Assembly: GCA_963814435.1 (NCBI GenBank)
Contig: CAWFCV010000003.1
Span: 310,001 to 374,000, forward strand
DNA from: JAEUPI01 sp963814435
GTDB taxonomy: Bacteria > Pseudomonadota > Gammaproteobacteria > Burkholderiales > Burkholderiaceae_C
Reading direction: 5' to 3'
Length of the DNA: 64,000 bases
Of this stretch, positions 1 to 9,621 are shown piece after piece. The notes under the pieces were generated by a model. It saw nothing but the letters and a program-made list of their open reading frames with translations, was not told where the DNA came from and searched no databases. Position 1 is the first letter of the stretch, and each line of letters begins with the position of its first letter. The position numbers and the translations under genes were made by a program.

Positions 1-157
1 GCGGGCGGTTTTGCCCTTAGCACGCGGCGGGTCCCTACCGCGTGGATCCGCGCGCCGACCAGAAGACTCGCTCGGGCAACGCCGCAAGACCTGCGTTCGA
101 CACAGCAGCTTCGCGGCAACGCGCGTCAGCGGCCGCGCGATTCGAAGCTCGGCCCGC

Positions 158-907
158 TTACTGCGCGCGCGCGGTCACCGCGGAGCTGAAGTGGGCGTGG
201 TACGAGAGCACCTTCGGCACGTAGGCGCGCGTCTCGGCGATGTCCGGGATGCGCCGGCCGGCGCGCAGGACAGCGCCTTCGCCGGCGTTGTACGCGGCCA
301 GCGCCAGCTTCACGTCGCCGGCAAACAGGTCCAGCAGCCATCGCAGGTAGGCCGTGCCGGCGCGCAGGTTCTCCTCCACGGCGAAGGCATCGCGCGCGCC
401 GAAGCGACGAGCGGTCTCGGGCATCAACTGCATCAGCCCCATGGCGCCCTTGACGGAGCGCGCGTTCGGATCGAACCCCGACTCGACCGCGATCACCGCC
501 TTGATCAGCGCTTCGGCCACCGAATAGTCGCGCGCCACGATGCCGATCAACGCCGACGTCGCCGCCGGCGGTGTACGCGGCAGCGGCGGGCGCACATGCA
601 CGGCGGCGTCGACGGCCGTCGCCGCGTGCGCGGGCTCGGTGAGCCGTGCGTCGGAGTGGCGGTCCGGCTCGACCAGCAAGACCGGCGTGTACGCCGACGC
701 ATGGTTGGACAGCACCACGCGACCGCCGGAGTCGGCGGGATCGTTGGTGTAGATCTGCGCGCAGGCCGGATCCACGGCGCTCCAGAGCAGCGTCGCCCAC
801 AACGCCGCGTGCGGCCATCGCGGGCGCGTCGCCGGAACGCGCCCGCGAATCGTCAACCGATGGTCATTCGATCGAATCAAACCAGGGCTCCCGCATACGC
901 CATTCAA
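158..907 (-). CDS. Periplasmic lytic transglycosylase (SLT domain)
   Basis: A peptidoglycan lytic transglycosylase of about 249 residues, cleaving the MurNAc-GlcNAc bond in the periplasm. The C-terminal half has the SLT fold signature: AVIAVESGFDP with the catalytic Glu, then GAMGLMQLMPETA, then LAAYNAGEGAV, and an ETRAYVPKVL tail. A hydrophobic stretch ending in ACAQ near residue 50 looks like a Sec signal. The start is uncertain: the furthest start is TTG at 907 and another in-frame TTG lies at 856; no clear ribosome site separates them. It lies downstream of, and on the same strand as, the histidine kinase gene at 1034, separated by 126 bases that hold a perfect inverted repeat. Confidence 0.85.
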   Translation of the reverse strand: MNGVCGSPGLIRSNDHRLTIRGRVPATRPRWPHAALWATLLWSAVDPACAQIYTNDPADSGGRVVLSNHASAYTPVLLVEPDRHSDARLTEPAHAATAVDAAVHVRPPLPRTPPAATSALIGIVARDYSVAEALIKAVIAVESGFDPNARSVKGAMGLMQLMPETARRFGARDAFAVEENLRAGTAYLRWLLDLFAGDVKLALAAYNAGEGAVLRAGRRIPDIAETRAYVPKVLSYHAHFSSAVTARAQ

Positions 908-951
908 TCCCGAATTCGACGCAGCGGCCAGCTTGGGTGACCCTGCGGCCG

Positions 952-973
952 TGGGTAGGGCGTTTCCTACCCA
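952..973. promoter_or_regulatory. 8-bp inverted repeat between kinase and transglycosylase genes
   Basis: Perfect arms TGGGTAGG (952-959) and CCTACCCA (966-973) flank a six-base loop. No T-run follows on either strand, so it is not a typical intrinsic terminator. It could be an operator for the transglycosylase gene or a 3' end hairpin of the kinase transcript. A related CCTACCC string occurs upstream of the response regulator near 5660. Confidence 0.3.
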
Positions 974-1033
974 GGCGGTAGGCGTTCAACCCATGCGGGT
1001 GCCGCGCCGCCCGCGATCGAGCGGCCTGCGTCG

Positions 1034-2422
1034 CTACACGAGTTCTTGCGGAAACGCCATTTCCACGCGCAAGCCGCCCAGCGGTGAGTCGAGCAGTCGA
1101 AGCGTGGCTCGATGCAGATCGACCACCGAGTGCACGATCGACAGGCCCAGCCCGACGCCTTCGATGTGCGCCTGCCCCAGGCGGTTGAAGCGCTCGAACG
1201 CGCGCTCGCGATCTTCGGAGCGAATGCCGGGCCCGGAGTCATCGACGGTCAGCACCACGGCGTTGCCCTGCATCTGCGAGCTGATGGCGACGTGGCCGCC
1301 AACGGGTGTGTAGGCAATCGCGTTGGCGAGCAGGTTGCGCAGCAGCACGAACACGGCGAAACGGTGAGCGCGGATCTCGTCGACTGGGAATCGGGCGGCA
1401 ATCATGATCTGCTTCGCGGCCGCACGCCGATCCAGCTCGTGCATCACGGCTTGGTACACATCCGACAGGCGAACCGGCTCCGCGACAGGCTCGATGTCCT
1501 TGGGCATGGTTTCGATGCGGGCCAGGTCCAGCAGCTGCTCGATCAGGTGCGAGGCACGGTCGGCGCCCAGCATCACGGAGTCGAGCGCCTCCTTCAGTTC
1601 GTCGTCGGTGCGCGCCTTGGCCGCCAGCTGGGCATGTGCACGCAACCCGGCCAGCGGAGTGCGCATCTCGTGCGCGGCGACCGACGTGAACTTGCGTTCG
1701 ACCGACAGCGCGTGGCCAACCCGCGCGGTCAGGGCGTCGATCGACTTCAGGATCGGCAGCAGTTCGCGCGGCGGATCGGGCACCTTCACCGGCGACATGT
1801 CCATCGGGTTGCGCTCGGCGAGCTGGCCGGCCAGCGAGTCGATCGAGCGCAGCGAGCGCAGCAGCCACAGCAAGGTACCACCGAACACCAGGCCCAGCGG
1901 GAGCAGCAGGAAGCCGACGAAGTAACGGCTGATCGTTGCATTCTGCGTCCAGCGTTCGTCGATGTTCTCGGCCACCTGGATCACGAATTCGCGATTGGCG
2001 CTGGGCAGCGCGAACGTACGATAGTCTTCGCCGTTGATGCGCACCGTGTCGAATCCGAAACGCGACAGCGCGGTCAGCGGTCGATCCTCGGGAGCCTCGT
2101 GGCTGCGCATCAGCAGCGATCCATGCCGTGTCCAGACCTGAAAGCGGTACAGCAGTGCGGCGGATGGCCGCGTCTTCATGTTCAGTGGCATCGCGGAATT
2201 GCCCGATGTGACCTGGAGCAACTCGCTCTCGACCTGCCGTTCGAGCAGCGCGAGCACCGTGGCGCCGAGCAGTTCGAGGCGGGAGTCCATGATCTGGTCC
2301 TCCTCGATGCCGGTGGCCCAGTACATGGCCACGCCGCCGGCGAGCAGCGATGCCACGAGGGCGATGGTCGCGATCGCCAGATGGCGACCGCGCAGCGACC
2401 AGCGGGCGACGCGTTCGGGCAT
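1034..2422 (-). CDS. Membrane sensor histidine kinase (QseC/TctE type)
   Basis: A two-component sensor kinase of 462 residues. There is a transmembrane helix at about 12-34, a periplasmic loop to about 165, and a second helix at 168-188. A HAMP-like linker and a HisKA H-box with His251 in VAAHEMRTPL follow. The ATPase domain has an N-box (LLRNLLANAIAYTP), a G1 box (VDDSGPGI) and a G2 box (GVGLGLSIV). The start ATG (2422) lies one base past the stop of the SCO-like gene, so the two are probably co-transcribed and translationally linked. The likely partner is the OmpR-type regulator at 4879-5565, separated from it by the porin pair on the other strand. The signal sensed is unknown. Confidence 0.88.
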   Translation of the reverse strand: MPERVARWSLRGRHLAIATIALVASLLAGGVAMYWATGIEEDQIMDSRLELLGATVLALLERQVESELLQVTSGNSAMPLNMKTRPSAALLYRFQVWTRHGSLLMRSHEAPEDRPLTALSRFGFDTVRINGEDYRTFALPSANREFVIQVAENIDERWTQNATISRYFVGFLLLPLGLVFGGTLLWLLRSLRSIDSLAGQLAERNPMDMSPVKVPDPPRELLPILKSIDALTARVGHALSVERKFTSVAAHEMRTPLAGLRAHAQLAAKARTDDELKEALDSVMLGADRASHLIEQLLDLARIETMPKDIEPVAEPVRLSDVYQAVMHELDRRAAAKQIMIAARFPVDEIRAHRFAVFVLLRNLLANAIAYTPVGGHVAISSQMQGNAVVLTVDDSGPGIRSEDRERAFERFNRLGQAHIEGVGLGLSIVHSVVDLHRATLRLLDSPLGGLRVEMAFPQELV

Positions 2423-2423
2423 T

Positions 2424-2969
2424 TCAGGGCAGCAGCGACTCGGGGTTCTGATCGGCGGCGTTCAGGCGCCCGATCAATCGGCCCTCGGGCGACAACAGGA
2501 CGATACCGAAGTCGTGCATCGTGTGTTCGCCGTAGCGCCAGTAGCGAATGCCGATCTGGTTGGCCAGCCTGCGCGTCGATGCGTCGTTGCCCGAGACGAA
2601 ATGCCAGTTCGAGCGCAGCAGCTTTCGATCCTCGCGCAGCGCCGCCCAGTCGGCGGGCCGATCCTGGCTTGGGTCCAGCCCGACGACGACGAAGTTGACG
2701 CGTTGGTGGCGTTGATCGCTCAGGGTCTGCAGTTGCGTCATGACGCGCACACTGGTGGCGCAGATCCGACGGCAGGCGCCGTAGGCGAGCGTCAGCACCG
2801 TCGGCGTTCCGCGCAGCGCCTCGAACTGGAACGCTCGCGACTGGTCGTCCTGCCAAGGACCGGGCTGTCGATACAGATCCTCGGCGAACGCCTGCCCGGC
2901 CAATCCCCACAGCATCGTGATGCCGATCACGACGCGAAGACAGCTGGACCTGACGTGGGCGACTGACAT
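2424..2969 (-). CDS. SCO1/SenC-like periplasmic thioredoxin-fold protein
   Basis: A secreted protein of 181 residues with a signal peptide ending near AFA-ED. It has the SCO family thioredoxin fold: the copper-site motif CRRIC (CxxxC) near residue 68, and a conserved GLDPSQDRPADW strand typical of SCO/PrrC proteins. The late His ligand may be the one in GEHTMHDFG. SCO proteins deliver copper to cytochrome oxidase or act as thiol reductants and redox signals. Its position immediately before a histidine kinase hints at a redox or copper signalling role (inference). The start ATG at 2969 was chosen because it precedes the hydrophobic leader; the open frame extends further upstream without coding character. 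Confidence 0.82.
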   Translation of the reverse strand: MSVAHVRSSCLRVVIGITMLWGLAGQAFAEDLYRQPGPWQDDQSRAFQFEALRGTPTVLTLAYGACRRICATSVRVMTQLQTLSDQRHQRVNFVVVGLDPSQDRPADWAALREDRKLLRSNWHFVSGNDASTRRLANQIGIRYWRYGEHTMHDFGIVLLSPEGRLIGRLNAADQNPESLLP

Positions 2970-3102
2970 GGAATGCTCGCGGAAGCCTACCGCAATTCGC
3001 GCGCTGCGGGCCGGATGGTCCCCGGAAATCAGCGTGCAACCCACGTAGACTGCACGGCTCGTCCGCCACGGTGCGGTGTCTGCGTATGCATGAGGACGCG
3101 CA

Positions 3103-4470
3103 ATGGACAAGACCTTGACGATGACGTCGGCCGGCAGAGCGCTCTGGATCGCAGCGCTGGTCCTGGCCGCTGCCGCACCAGCGCACGCCGACGAGGCGGG
3201 CGATCGCATCAAGGCCCTCGAAGAACGGTTGGCCGCCAGTGTGCAGATGATCGAACGGCTCGCCGCGCGTGTTAGCGAGCTCGAGCGTGCGGCACAGTCC
3301 GCGGCCTCCGGTGCGCCGGCAGCCGCGCCTGGGGTGGCGAACGGGGCGGGCGACCCGGCGCGCACGATCACCGACTTGCAGGCGAGCGTGAAGCAGATTT
3401 CCGAAGGATTGAGCAGGACCAACAACGAATCCGGCCTGCCGCTGCATGGCTTTGCCGATGTCGGCGTCGGGTGGTCCACCGCGCGTGATCCTGCCCGACT
3501 GCGGGGTTTCAACGCCGGGACGCTGGACGTCTACCTGACGCCGCAACTGGGTGACCGCGTCAAATCGCTGGTCGAGGTGGTGTTCGAACACCTGCCCAAT
3601 GGCGAAAACGAAGTCGACACCGAGCGCCTGCAGATCGGCTACACCGTCAGTGACGCGCTGACGCTGTGGATGGGCCGCTTCCATACGCCGATCGGACTGT
3701 GGAACACGGCCTTTCATCATGGCACCTACCTGCAGACCACGATCTTTCGCCCGCGTTTCATCGACTTCGAAGACAAGGGCGGCATCATCCCGACTCACAC
3801 GGTGGGCCTGTGGGCCAGCGGCAAGACGCGCCTGGGCGACGGCAGGCTCAACTACGACGCCTATCTCGGCAACGGTCCGAGCATTCGCGATCGCGCGCTG
3901 GCCATCAATGCGTTCACCGACGATGACAGCAGCAAGACGCTCGGCCTGAATCTGGGCTACCAGCCCGGCGGCACCGCCGGCGATCTCATCGTCGGCGTTC
4001 ACGCGCGTGGCTCCACGGTCAGCGCCTACGCCAACTCGGGCGGCCTGCTGAGCCGCACCAGGTTCCGGCTCTCCGGCGCGTATTTTCGCTACGATGCCAG
4101 TGACTGGGAGGCGCTGGGTGAGTATTACCGTGTCGCCGACAGCGATGCGGCGGGCGGCGCGAAGCGGGTCAGCCACCTCTGGTTCGCGCAGCTCGGCCGC
4201 GACTATGGCTCGCTGACGCCCTACGTTCGCTACGAGCGGGCTGCGCTCGACCTGGCCGACAACTACTTCCTAAGCCAGCAGGCCGGACGGCCGTACCGGC
4301 GCTGGGTCGCCGGCATGCGCTACGAACTGGACACTCGGTCTTCACTGAAAGCCGAACTGAGTACCACGCGCGAAGCGGACGTCATGCAGATCGATGCCAG
4401 CGGCGCGCAGGTGCCATTCGGCGCGGCCCGGTATCGCCGGGCCGCGGTCGAGTACTCGATTGCCTTCTGA
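3103..4470 (+). CDS. Outer-membrane porin-like beta-barrel with N-terminal coiled coil
   Basis: A 455-residue exported protein with a signal peptide ending at AHADEA. A predicted coiled coil follows (about residues 35-65, with repeated Glu/Arg/Leu heptads). The long remainder has alternating aromatic/hydrophobic strands and ends in SIAF, a terminal Phe typical of barrel proteins. The arrangement resembles trimeric porins of the DcaP/OprP type. The small periplasmic binding protein follows 13 bases after its stop and is probably in the same transcript. The gene is divergent from the SCO-kinase operon across 133 bases that should contain both promoters. The substrate is not evident; an oxyanion is possible given the PstS-like neighbour. 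Confidence 0.75.
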   Translation: MDKTLTMTSAGRALWIAALVLAAAAPAHADEAGDRIKALEERLAASVQMIERLAARVSELERAAQSAASGAPAAAPGVANGAGDPARTITDLQASVKQISEGLSRTNNESGLPLHGFADVGVGWSTARDPARLRGFNAGTLDVYLTPQLGDRVKSLVEVVFEHLPNGENEVDTERLQIGYTVSDALTLWMGRFHTPIGLWNTAFHHGTYLQTTIFRPRFIDFEDKGGIIPTHTVGLWASGKTRLGDGRLNYDAYLGNGPSIRDRALAINAFTDDDSSKTLGLNLGYQPGGTAGDLIVGVHARGSTVSAYANSGGLLSRTRFRLSGAYFRYDASDWEALGEYYRVADSDAAGGAKRVSHLWFAQLGRDYGSLTPYVRYERAALDLADNYFLSQQAGRPYRRWVAGMRYELDTRSSLKAELSTTREADVMQIDASGAQVPFGAARYRRAAVEYSIAF

Positions 4471-4483
4471 GGCTGCGGCGTCG

Positions 4484-4882
4484 ATGAAGCACCGCATCGC
4501 GCTGACCGCGCTGGCCATCTGGCTGCCCTGCGCCTCGGCGCTGGCCGGCGAGGTGATTGCCCATCCGTTCGTCAGCCTGAGCGGGAACGACATCCGCGAT
4601 GTGTTCCTGGGTGAAAAGCAGCTCGCGGGCAGTCTGAGGCTGGTGCCGGTGGCCAACAGCGCGATCCAGCCGGAGTTCCTGATCAAGGTGCTGCAGACCG
4701 ACGAGCGCAAGTACCAGGCGCGGTGGCTGCGCAAGACATTTCGCGAGGGCCTGCCGCCGCCGCAGGTCAAGGGCAGCGATGCGGAAGTCATTGCGTTCGT
4801 TCGTTCGACGCCCGGTGCCGTGGGTTATGTCTCGGCCGTGGGGGATGGCACGACCGGCGTGAAAGTGCTGGAGAGTTTCTAG
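4484..4882 (+). CDS. Small PstS-like periplasmic substrate-binding protein
   Basis: A 132-residue exported protein (leader ending in ALAGEV). It shows the pattern of single-domain phosphate-ABC-like binding proteins: LSGNDIRDVFLGEKQ, then RWLRKTFREGLPPPQ, then VRSTPGAVGYVSA. The full PstS has two lobes; this protein is about half that length, as in many stand-alone members that sit beside two-component systems. It follows the porin gene closely and converges on the response regulator, the two stop codons sharing the CTAG at 4879-4882. A role in sensing or capturing an anion for the kinase is inferred from context, not shown. Confidence 0.7.
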   Translation: MKHRIALTALAIWLPCASALAGEVIAHPFVSLSGNDIRDVFLGEKQLAGSLRLVPVANSAIQPEFLIKVLQTDERKYQARWLRKTFREGLPPPQVKGSDAEVIAFVRSTPGAVGYVSAVGDGTTGVKVLESF

Positions 4883-5565
4883 CCCGGCTGGTCGGACGCG
4901 CCTTCCGTGCCGAGCCGATAACCGACACCGCGCACCGTCTGGATGAGGGCGCTGCTGAACTTGCGCCGCAGATAGTGGATGTAGACCTCCACCGTGTTGC
5001 TGCCCACCTCTTCGCCCCAGCCGTACAGGGCCTCCTCGAGCTGTGCGCGGGTGACGATCTCGTTCTTTCTGCGCACCAGGCTTTCGAGCAACCAGTATTC
5101 CTTGTTCGTCAGCGGCACCACGGTGCCATGCCAGGTGGCGTAGCGCCGCGTGGGAAACAACTTCAGTGCACCATGCTCGGTCTCCTGCAGATCGTCGGCG
5201 GCCGTGGCGACGCGGCGCAATACCGCGCGCAGACGCGCGGCCAGTTCGTCCAGGTCGATCGGCTTGATCATGTAGTCGTCGGCGCCGATGTCGAGCAGCG
5301 CGACGCGATCCTGCACGCCGCCGCGCGCCGTGATCACGATCACCGGAACGCCGGGGCTGCGGGCGCGCACCCCCATCAGCAAGGTCTCGCCCTGCATGTC
5401 GGGCAGGCCCAGGTCGAGCAGCACACCGTCGTATTCGTGAGTGCGCAAGGCGTCGACCATGCCTTCGCCGGTGCGGACCCAGTCGACCGGAAAGCCTTCG
5501 CGAAGCAAACCGCGCTGGATCGCCGAACCGACGAGGTCGTCATCCTCGACAACGAGTATTCGCAT
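4879..5565 (-). CDS. OmpR-family response regulator
   Basis: A DNA-binding response regulator of about 228 residues. The receiver domain begins MRILVVEDDD, with phospho-acceptor Asp in GVLLDLGLPDM, the conserved Thr in VIVITARG and Lys in MIKPIDL. The C-terminal winged helix has LTNKEYWLLESLV and a recognition region VEVYIHYLRRKF. The ATG at 5565 is preferred over the upstream ATG at 5598 because the receiver fold starts exactly there. Its probable partner is the kinase at 1034-2422, which lacks an adjacent regulator. The intervening genes (porin, binding protein, SCO) are the likely regulon. Confidence 0.87.
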   Translation of the reverse strand: MRILVVEDDDLVGSAIQRGLLREGFPVDWVRTGEGMVDALRTHEYDGVLLDLGLPDMQGETLLMGVRARSPGVPVIVITARGGVQDRVALLDIGADDYMIKPIDLDELAARLRAVLRRVATAADDLQETEHGALKLFPTRRYATWHGTVVPLTNKEYWLLESLVRRKNEIVTRAQLEEALYGWGEEVGSNTVEVYIHYLRRKFSSALIQTVRGVGYRLGTEGASDQPG

Positions 5566-5736
5566 GCTGCTGCGTTCCCCCACGCATGGCTGGGACACGT
5601 CCGAATTCTGCGGGTCGCGACGCCCGACCCCGAGTGACTATGTCGCGGCGTGCTCGTCGACCCTACCCCTCATCCGGGTGGGCGCGATGTGCCGCCGCCA
5701 CGCGACGGCCGCGATTTGACTCGGGCAACGGGCTGA

Positions 5737-6405
5737 CTAGGGCAACGAGCAGCGTTCGGCCGTCACCGCGATGACACGGCCGTCGGCGGCTTCGATCCAT
5801 GCCCGTGCGCGCAGCCGCGCCGGCTTGGCGGTCTCGGGCCAGCGCATCGCCTGCAGCGCGCGGACCGGTCGAGCCGGTCGCAGCGCGTCCAGGTTGATCG
5901 GCCCGGCCACCGTGCGAACCAGGTGTCGCGCGACGGGTGTGCCGTCGGTGCCTTCGGGCACGATCTCCACCAAGGCGAGCCAGCCGCTGCTGCCGCGGGG
6001 CGCGGAGCCCTTGGCATCGAACTGCACCGCGAAGTAGCCGTTCCAGGCCGGGCCCGCGGTGACGCGAAGCTGCAGCCCCGACCGTTGACGCAGCGGCGTG
6101 CGTCGCGTGGTTTCCTGGCCATCGGCCAGCGTCGAGCCGGTGCCACGCGCTACGCGTTCGCGCGCCTCGGTGGCCGCCGCCGACGACAGCGCAGCCTCGT
6201 CACCCCGCGTGGCGGGCACGATCCAGTCGAACAGCCAATCGTCGTTCGAGGCCGACTCGCGTGGCGTGCGTGTCCAGCAGTCGGCACAGTCTGCGCTGGT
6301 GAAGCGTTCAACGACCGTTCCACCCGGTCGTGGGCATTCGACCGGCGATCCGGCGGCCTGCGCGCCGGCCGCCAGGACCGTGGCTCCTAGAATCCATCGA
6401 TGCAT
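5737..6405 (-). CDS. Exported hypothetical protein with N-terminal CxxC
   Basis: A protein of 222 residues with a signal peptide (leader ending near AAGSPVE). After cleavage it carries the segment GGTVVERFTSADCADCWT, whose CxxC resembles the start of DUF1223/thioredoxin-like proteins, but the rest matches no family I recognise. It is rich in Arg, Ala and Trp and is probably periplasmic. Its start overlaps that of the divergent helicase gene: the two ATGs share the palindrome ATGCAT at 6400-6405. Function is unknown. Confidence 0.6.
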   Translation of the reverse strand: MHRWILGATVLAAGAQAAGSPVECPRPGGTVVERFTSADCADCWTRTPRESASNDDWLFDWIVPATRGDEAALSSAAATEARERVARGTGSTLADGQETTRRTPLRQRSGLQLRVTAGPAWNGYFAVQFDAKGSAPRGSSGWLALVEIVPEGTDGTPVARHLVRTVAGPINLDALRPARPVRALQAMRWPETAKPARLRARAWIEAADGRVIAVTAERCSLP

Positions 6406-8794
6406 AGCGCCCATTCTGATGGCATTTCGGACGATCTCGCCCCCGGCGCGGCCGCCTCCTTGCTCACCCACCTCAACCCCGAGCAGCGTGCCGCGGTCAC
6501 GCTGCCGGCGGTGCCGGCGCTGATCCTGGCTGGCGCGGGCTCGGGCAAGACGCGCGTGCTGACCACGCGCATCGCCTGGCTGCTGTCCACCGGGCAGGTC
6601 TCGCCCGGTGGCGTATTGGCCGTGACCTTCACCAACAAGGCGGCCAAGGAAATGCTGACGCGGCTGTCGGCGATGTTGCCGATCAACGTGCGCGGCATGT
6701 GGATCGGCACCTTTCACGGCCTGTGCAACCGCTTCCTGCGCGCGCACTGGAAGCTGGCGGGCCTGCCGCAGAGCTTTCAGATTCTCGACAGCGCCGATCA
6801 GCTGTCGGCGGTGAAGCGCGTGATCAAGGCGATGAACCTCGACGAAGAGCGTTTCGTGCCGAAGCAGGTGAGTTGGTTCATCGCCGGCAGCAAGGACGAC
6901 GGCCTGCGAGCCAAGGACGTGCCGGTGAGCGACCCGCACACGCGCAAGATGGTCGAGATCTTCCAGGCCTACGAGGACCAGTGCCAGCGCGAAGGCGTGG
7001 TCGACTTCGCCGAGCTGATGCTGCGCAGCTACGAGCTGCTGCGCGACCACGACGCGCTGCGCGAACACTATCAGCGGCGCTTCGCGCATGTGCTGGTCGA
7101 CGAGTTCCAGGACACGAATCGGCTGCAGTATCAGTGGCTGAAGATGTTCGCGCCGCCGCCCGGTAGGGTCGGGCAGGGCGTGTTCGCGGTCGGCGACGAC
7201 GACCAGAGCATCTACGCCTTTCGGGGTGCGCTGGTCGGCAACATGGCCGACTTCGAGCGCGAGTACCGTGTGCCGCAGGTGATCAAGCTCGAGCGCAACT
7301 ACCGCTCGTTCGGCAACATCCTCGATACCGCCAACGCGCTGATCGCGCACAACACGCGGCGCCTCGGCAAGAACCTGCGCACCGAGGCGGGCCCGGGCGA
7401 GCCGGTGCGCGTGGTCGAGGCCAACAGCGACTACGCCGAGGCGCAGTGGCTGCTCGAGGAGCTGCAGCAGCTGCACCGATCGGGCACGCCGCGCAGCGAA
7501 CTCGCGCTCCTGTACCGCAGCAACGCGCAAAGCCGCGTGCTGGAAAGTGCGTTGTTCAACGCCGGCGTGCCGTACCGCGTCTATGGCGGGCTGCGCTTCT
7601 TCGAGCGCGCCGAGGTCAAGCACGCGCTGGCCTACCTGCGGCTGCTCGAGAACCCGAGCGACGACACCTCGTACCTGCGGGTGGTGAATTTTCCGACGCG
7701 CGGCATCGGCGCGCGCAGCATCGAGCAGTTGCAGGACGCCGCGCGGCTGAGCGGGCGCAGCCTCTACCAGAGTGTCGGTGCGCTGACCGGCAAGGCGGGC
7801 GCCAACCTGGCCGCGTTCAACGCCTTGATCGATGCGATGCGCGACGCGACGCGTGGCCTGACGCTGCGCGAGATCATCGAGCACGTGCTGCACGCCACCG
7901 GGCTGCTCGACTTCTATCGCACCGAGAAGGAAGGCGCCGACCGCATCGAGAACCTGGAGGAGCTGGTCAACGCCGCCGAAGCCTTCGTCACGCAGGAGGG
8001 TTTCGGCAAGGACGCGGTGGCGCTGCCTGTCGACGAAACCGCCGGCGCCATCGCGGCTGGAATACCCGAGGCGGTGGCCGCGGTCAAGGTCACGCCCGAC
8101 GCCGAGACCGGCGAGATCGTCTCGCCGCTGGCGGCGTTTCTGACCCATGCGGCGCTCGAGGCGGGCGACAACCAGGCCCAGGCCGGGCAGGACGCGGTGC
8201 AGCTGATGACAGTGCATTCGGCCAAGGGGCTGGAATTCGACTGCGTGTTCATCACCGGGCTCGAGGAGGGTTTGTTCCCGCACGAGAACTCGATGTCGGA
8301 CGCCGATGGCCTGGAGGAGGAGCGCCGCCTGATGTACGTGGCCATCACGCGCGCACGGCAGGCGGCTGTACCTGAGCTTCAGCCAGACGCGGTTGCTGCA
8401 CGGCCAGACGCGCTACAACGTCAAGAGCCGTTTCGTCGAGGAGTTGCCGCAGGCCGCGCTGAAGTGGCTGACGCCGCGCAACCAGGGCTTCGGCTCGGGC
8501 TACGCACGCCAGTACCAGGAGGCCTGGTCACGCGGCAGCGGGCTGGGGTCGATGATCGGCGCGGGCCGCGTCGAACCACGACCGTCGGCGATGGAAGCCA
8601 ACCGCAGCGTGGCCACCGGCGTGGCCGGCCAGTCGCTGCGTGTCGGTCAGAGCGTGTTCCACACCAAGTTCGGTGAGGGCGTGATCCTCACGCTCGAAGG
8701 CAGCGGCAACGACGCGCGCGCGCAGGTCAATTTCGGCCGGCATGGCGCCAAGTGGCTGGCGCTGGGCATCGCCAAGCTGACGCCGATCACCTAG
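6400..8794 (+). CDS. uvrD: UvrD/Rep-type ATP-dependent DNA helicase, frameshifted near 8360
   Basis: A superfamily 1A helicase of about 797 residues once corrected. Walker A is LAGAGSGKT. Other motifs visible are TFTNKAAKEM (Ia), LVDEFQDTN (II), VGDDDQSIYAFRGA (III), KLERNYRS (IV), VQLMTVHSAKGLEF (V) and LMYVAITRAR (VI). Immediately after motif VI the frame breaks; from about 8360 the rest continues in another frame (RLYLSFSQTRLL, then a C-terminal segment ending LALGIAKLTPIT). One extra G in the string GGCAGGCGGC at about 8359-8362 explains it. It acts in nucleotide-excision and mismatch repair. The stop shares CTAG with the convergent membrane-protein gene. I think the break is a sequence error, since both sides are well conserved. 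Confidence 0.85.
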
Positions 8795-9609
8795 GCGGGC
8801 GGCGCTGGCGCGTCCGAGACCTCGTCGCTGCCGAAGCAGTCGACGAAGGTGAACCACAACGACACGTAGAAGGCCGCCGAAAAGATCAACCCCGCTGGCA
8901 GGCCGATCGCACCGATCAACTGGCGCAGGCCGAGCAGGTTGAACAGCAACGCCGCGATCGCGCCGAACAGTCCCACCGCGACGGTCCAGCCCAGGCTGTA
9001 GACGAGGAACGCCGCCTTGGCGCGCCACAGCGCCAGCGTGCTGGAGAACAGGGCCTGACTGGCCGACTGGCCGCCCCACACCGCCAGCGCCGGCGCGTGC
9101 CAGTACGGGATCGACACCAGCATCACCAGCGTGGCGCGCAGCAGCAGGCCCGGCAGCAACGACGGGTCATTGAGCGCTGCCTCGAGCTCCGCGCGCGGCG
9201 CGTCGGGTTTGGCCATCGCCACCTGCAGCCGCTCGAACGCACCGCCGTCGATCCAGTGGCTGAGCATCAACACCGCCACCGATGCCGCACCATACCCGAG
9301 ACACAGCCTGATCAACGCCGCGCGCCCGGGCGCCCCGCTGCGCAGCGGCGACACGAACAGCAGCGGGCTGAGCGTTTCGTTGCGCAGGGCGGCGCGCGTC
9401 GCGGCCATGAAGCCCAGCGTCAGCAGCGGCAGCGTGGCCATGCCGATCAGGCCGCCGACGAGCGGAATGGTCATCAGCAGCATGGCCGCGATCAGGAACA
9501 CCAGGAACAGCCCGGTGAAGCCCAGCGGCCGGCGAAAGTACAGGCGCAGGCCATCGCGCAGCCAGGTCCAGCCCTGGCGTGCGGCAACGTGCTGCAGTTT
9601 GAGTCCCAT
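8791..9609 (-). CDS. BPSS1780-family integral membrane protein
   Basis: A 272-residue polytopic inner-membrane protein, with about six hydrophobic segments. The N-terminal cytoplasmic part (MGLKLQHVAARQGWTWLRDG) and following helices match the BPSS1780 family of unknown function, common in Burkholderiales. The ATG at 9609 is favoured; a TTG further upstream (9621) would overlap the last bases before the thrB stop. It lies 12 bases downstream of thrB in the same direction, so the two probably form an operon. Confidence 0.75.
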   Translation of the reverse strand: MGLKLQHVAARQGWTWLRDGLRLYFRRPLGFTGLFLVFLIAAMLLMTIPLVGGLIGMATLPLLTLGFMAATRAALRNETLSPLLFVSPLRSGAPGRAALIRLCLGYGAASVAVLMLSHWIDGGAFERLQVAMAKPDAPRAELEAALNDPSLLPGLLLRATLVMLVSIPYWHAPALAVWGGQSASQALFSSTLALWRAKAAFLVYSLGWTVAVGLFGAIAALLFNLLGLRQLIGAIGLPAGLIFSAAFYVSLWFTFVDCFGSDEVSDAPAPPA

Positions 9610-9621
9610 GGTGTCGATCAA

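Noticed and set aside
1..157. Possible gene or terminator at the left edge
   Set aside because: Too short to judge; a weak GGGC/GCCC hairpin near the first 20 bases lacks support.
11..940. 309-codon plus-strand frame opposite the transglycosylase
   Set aside because: Arg/Gln-rich shadow; the SLT motifs are on the minus strand.
4879..4882. Shared CTAG at convergent stops (also 8791-8794) as a signal
   Set aside because: Two TAG stops facing each other always share CTAG when they overlap by four; this is geometry, not a motif.
5737..8283. 848-codon frame opposite uvrD
   Set aside because: It is a shadow produced by high third-position GC; only its 5' terminal third in frame with the exported protein at 5737-6405 has protein features.
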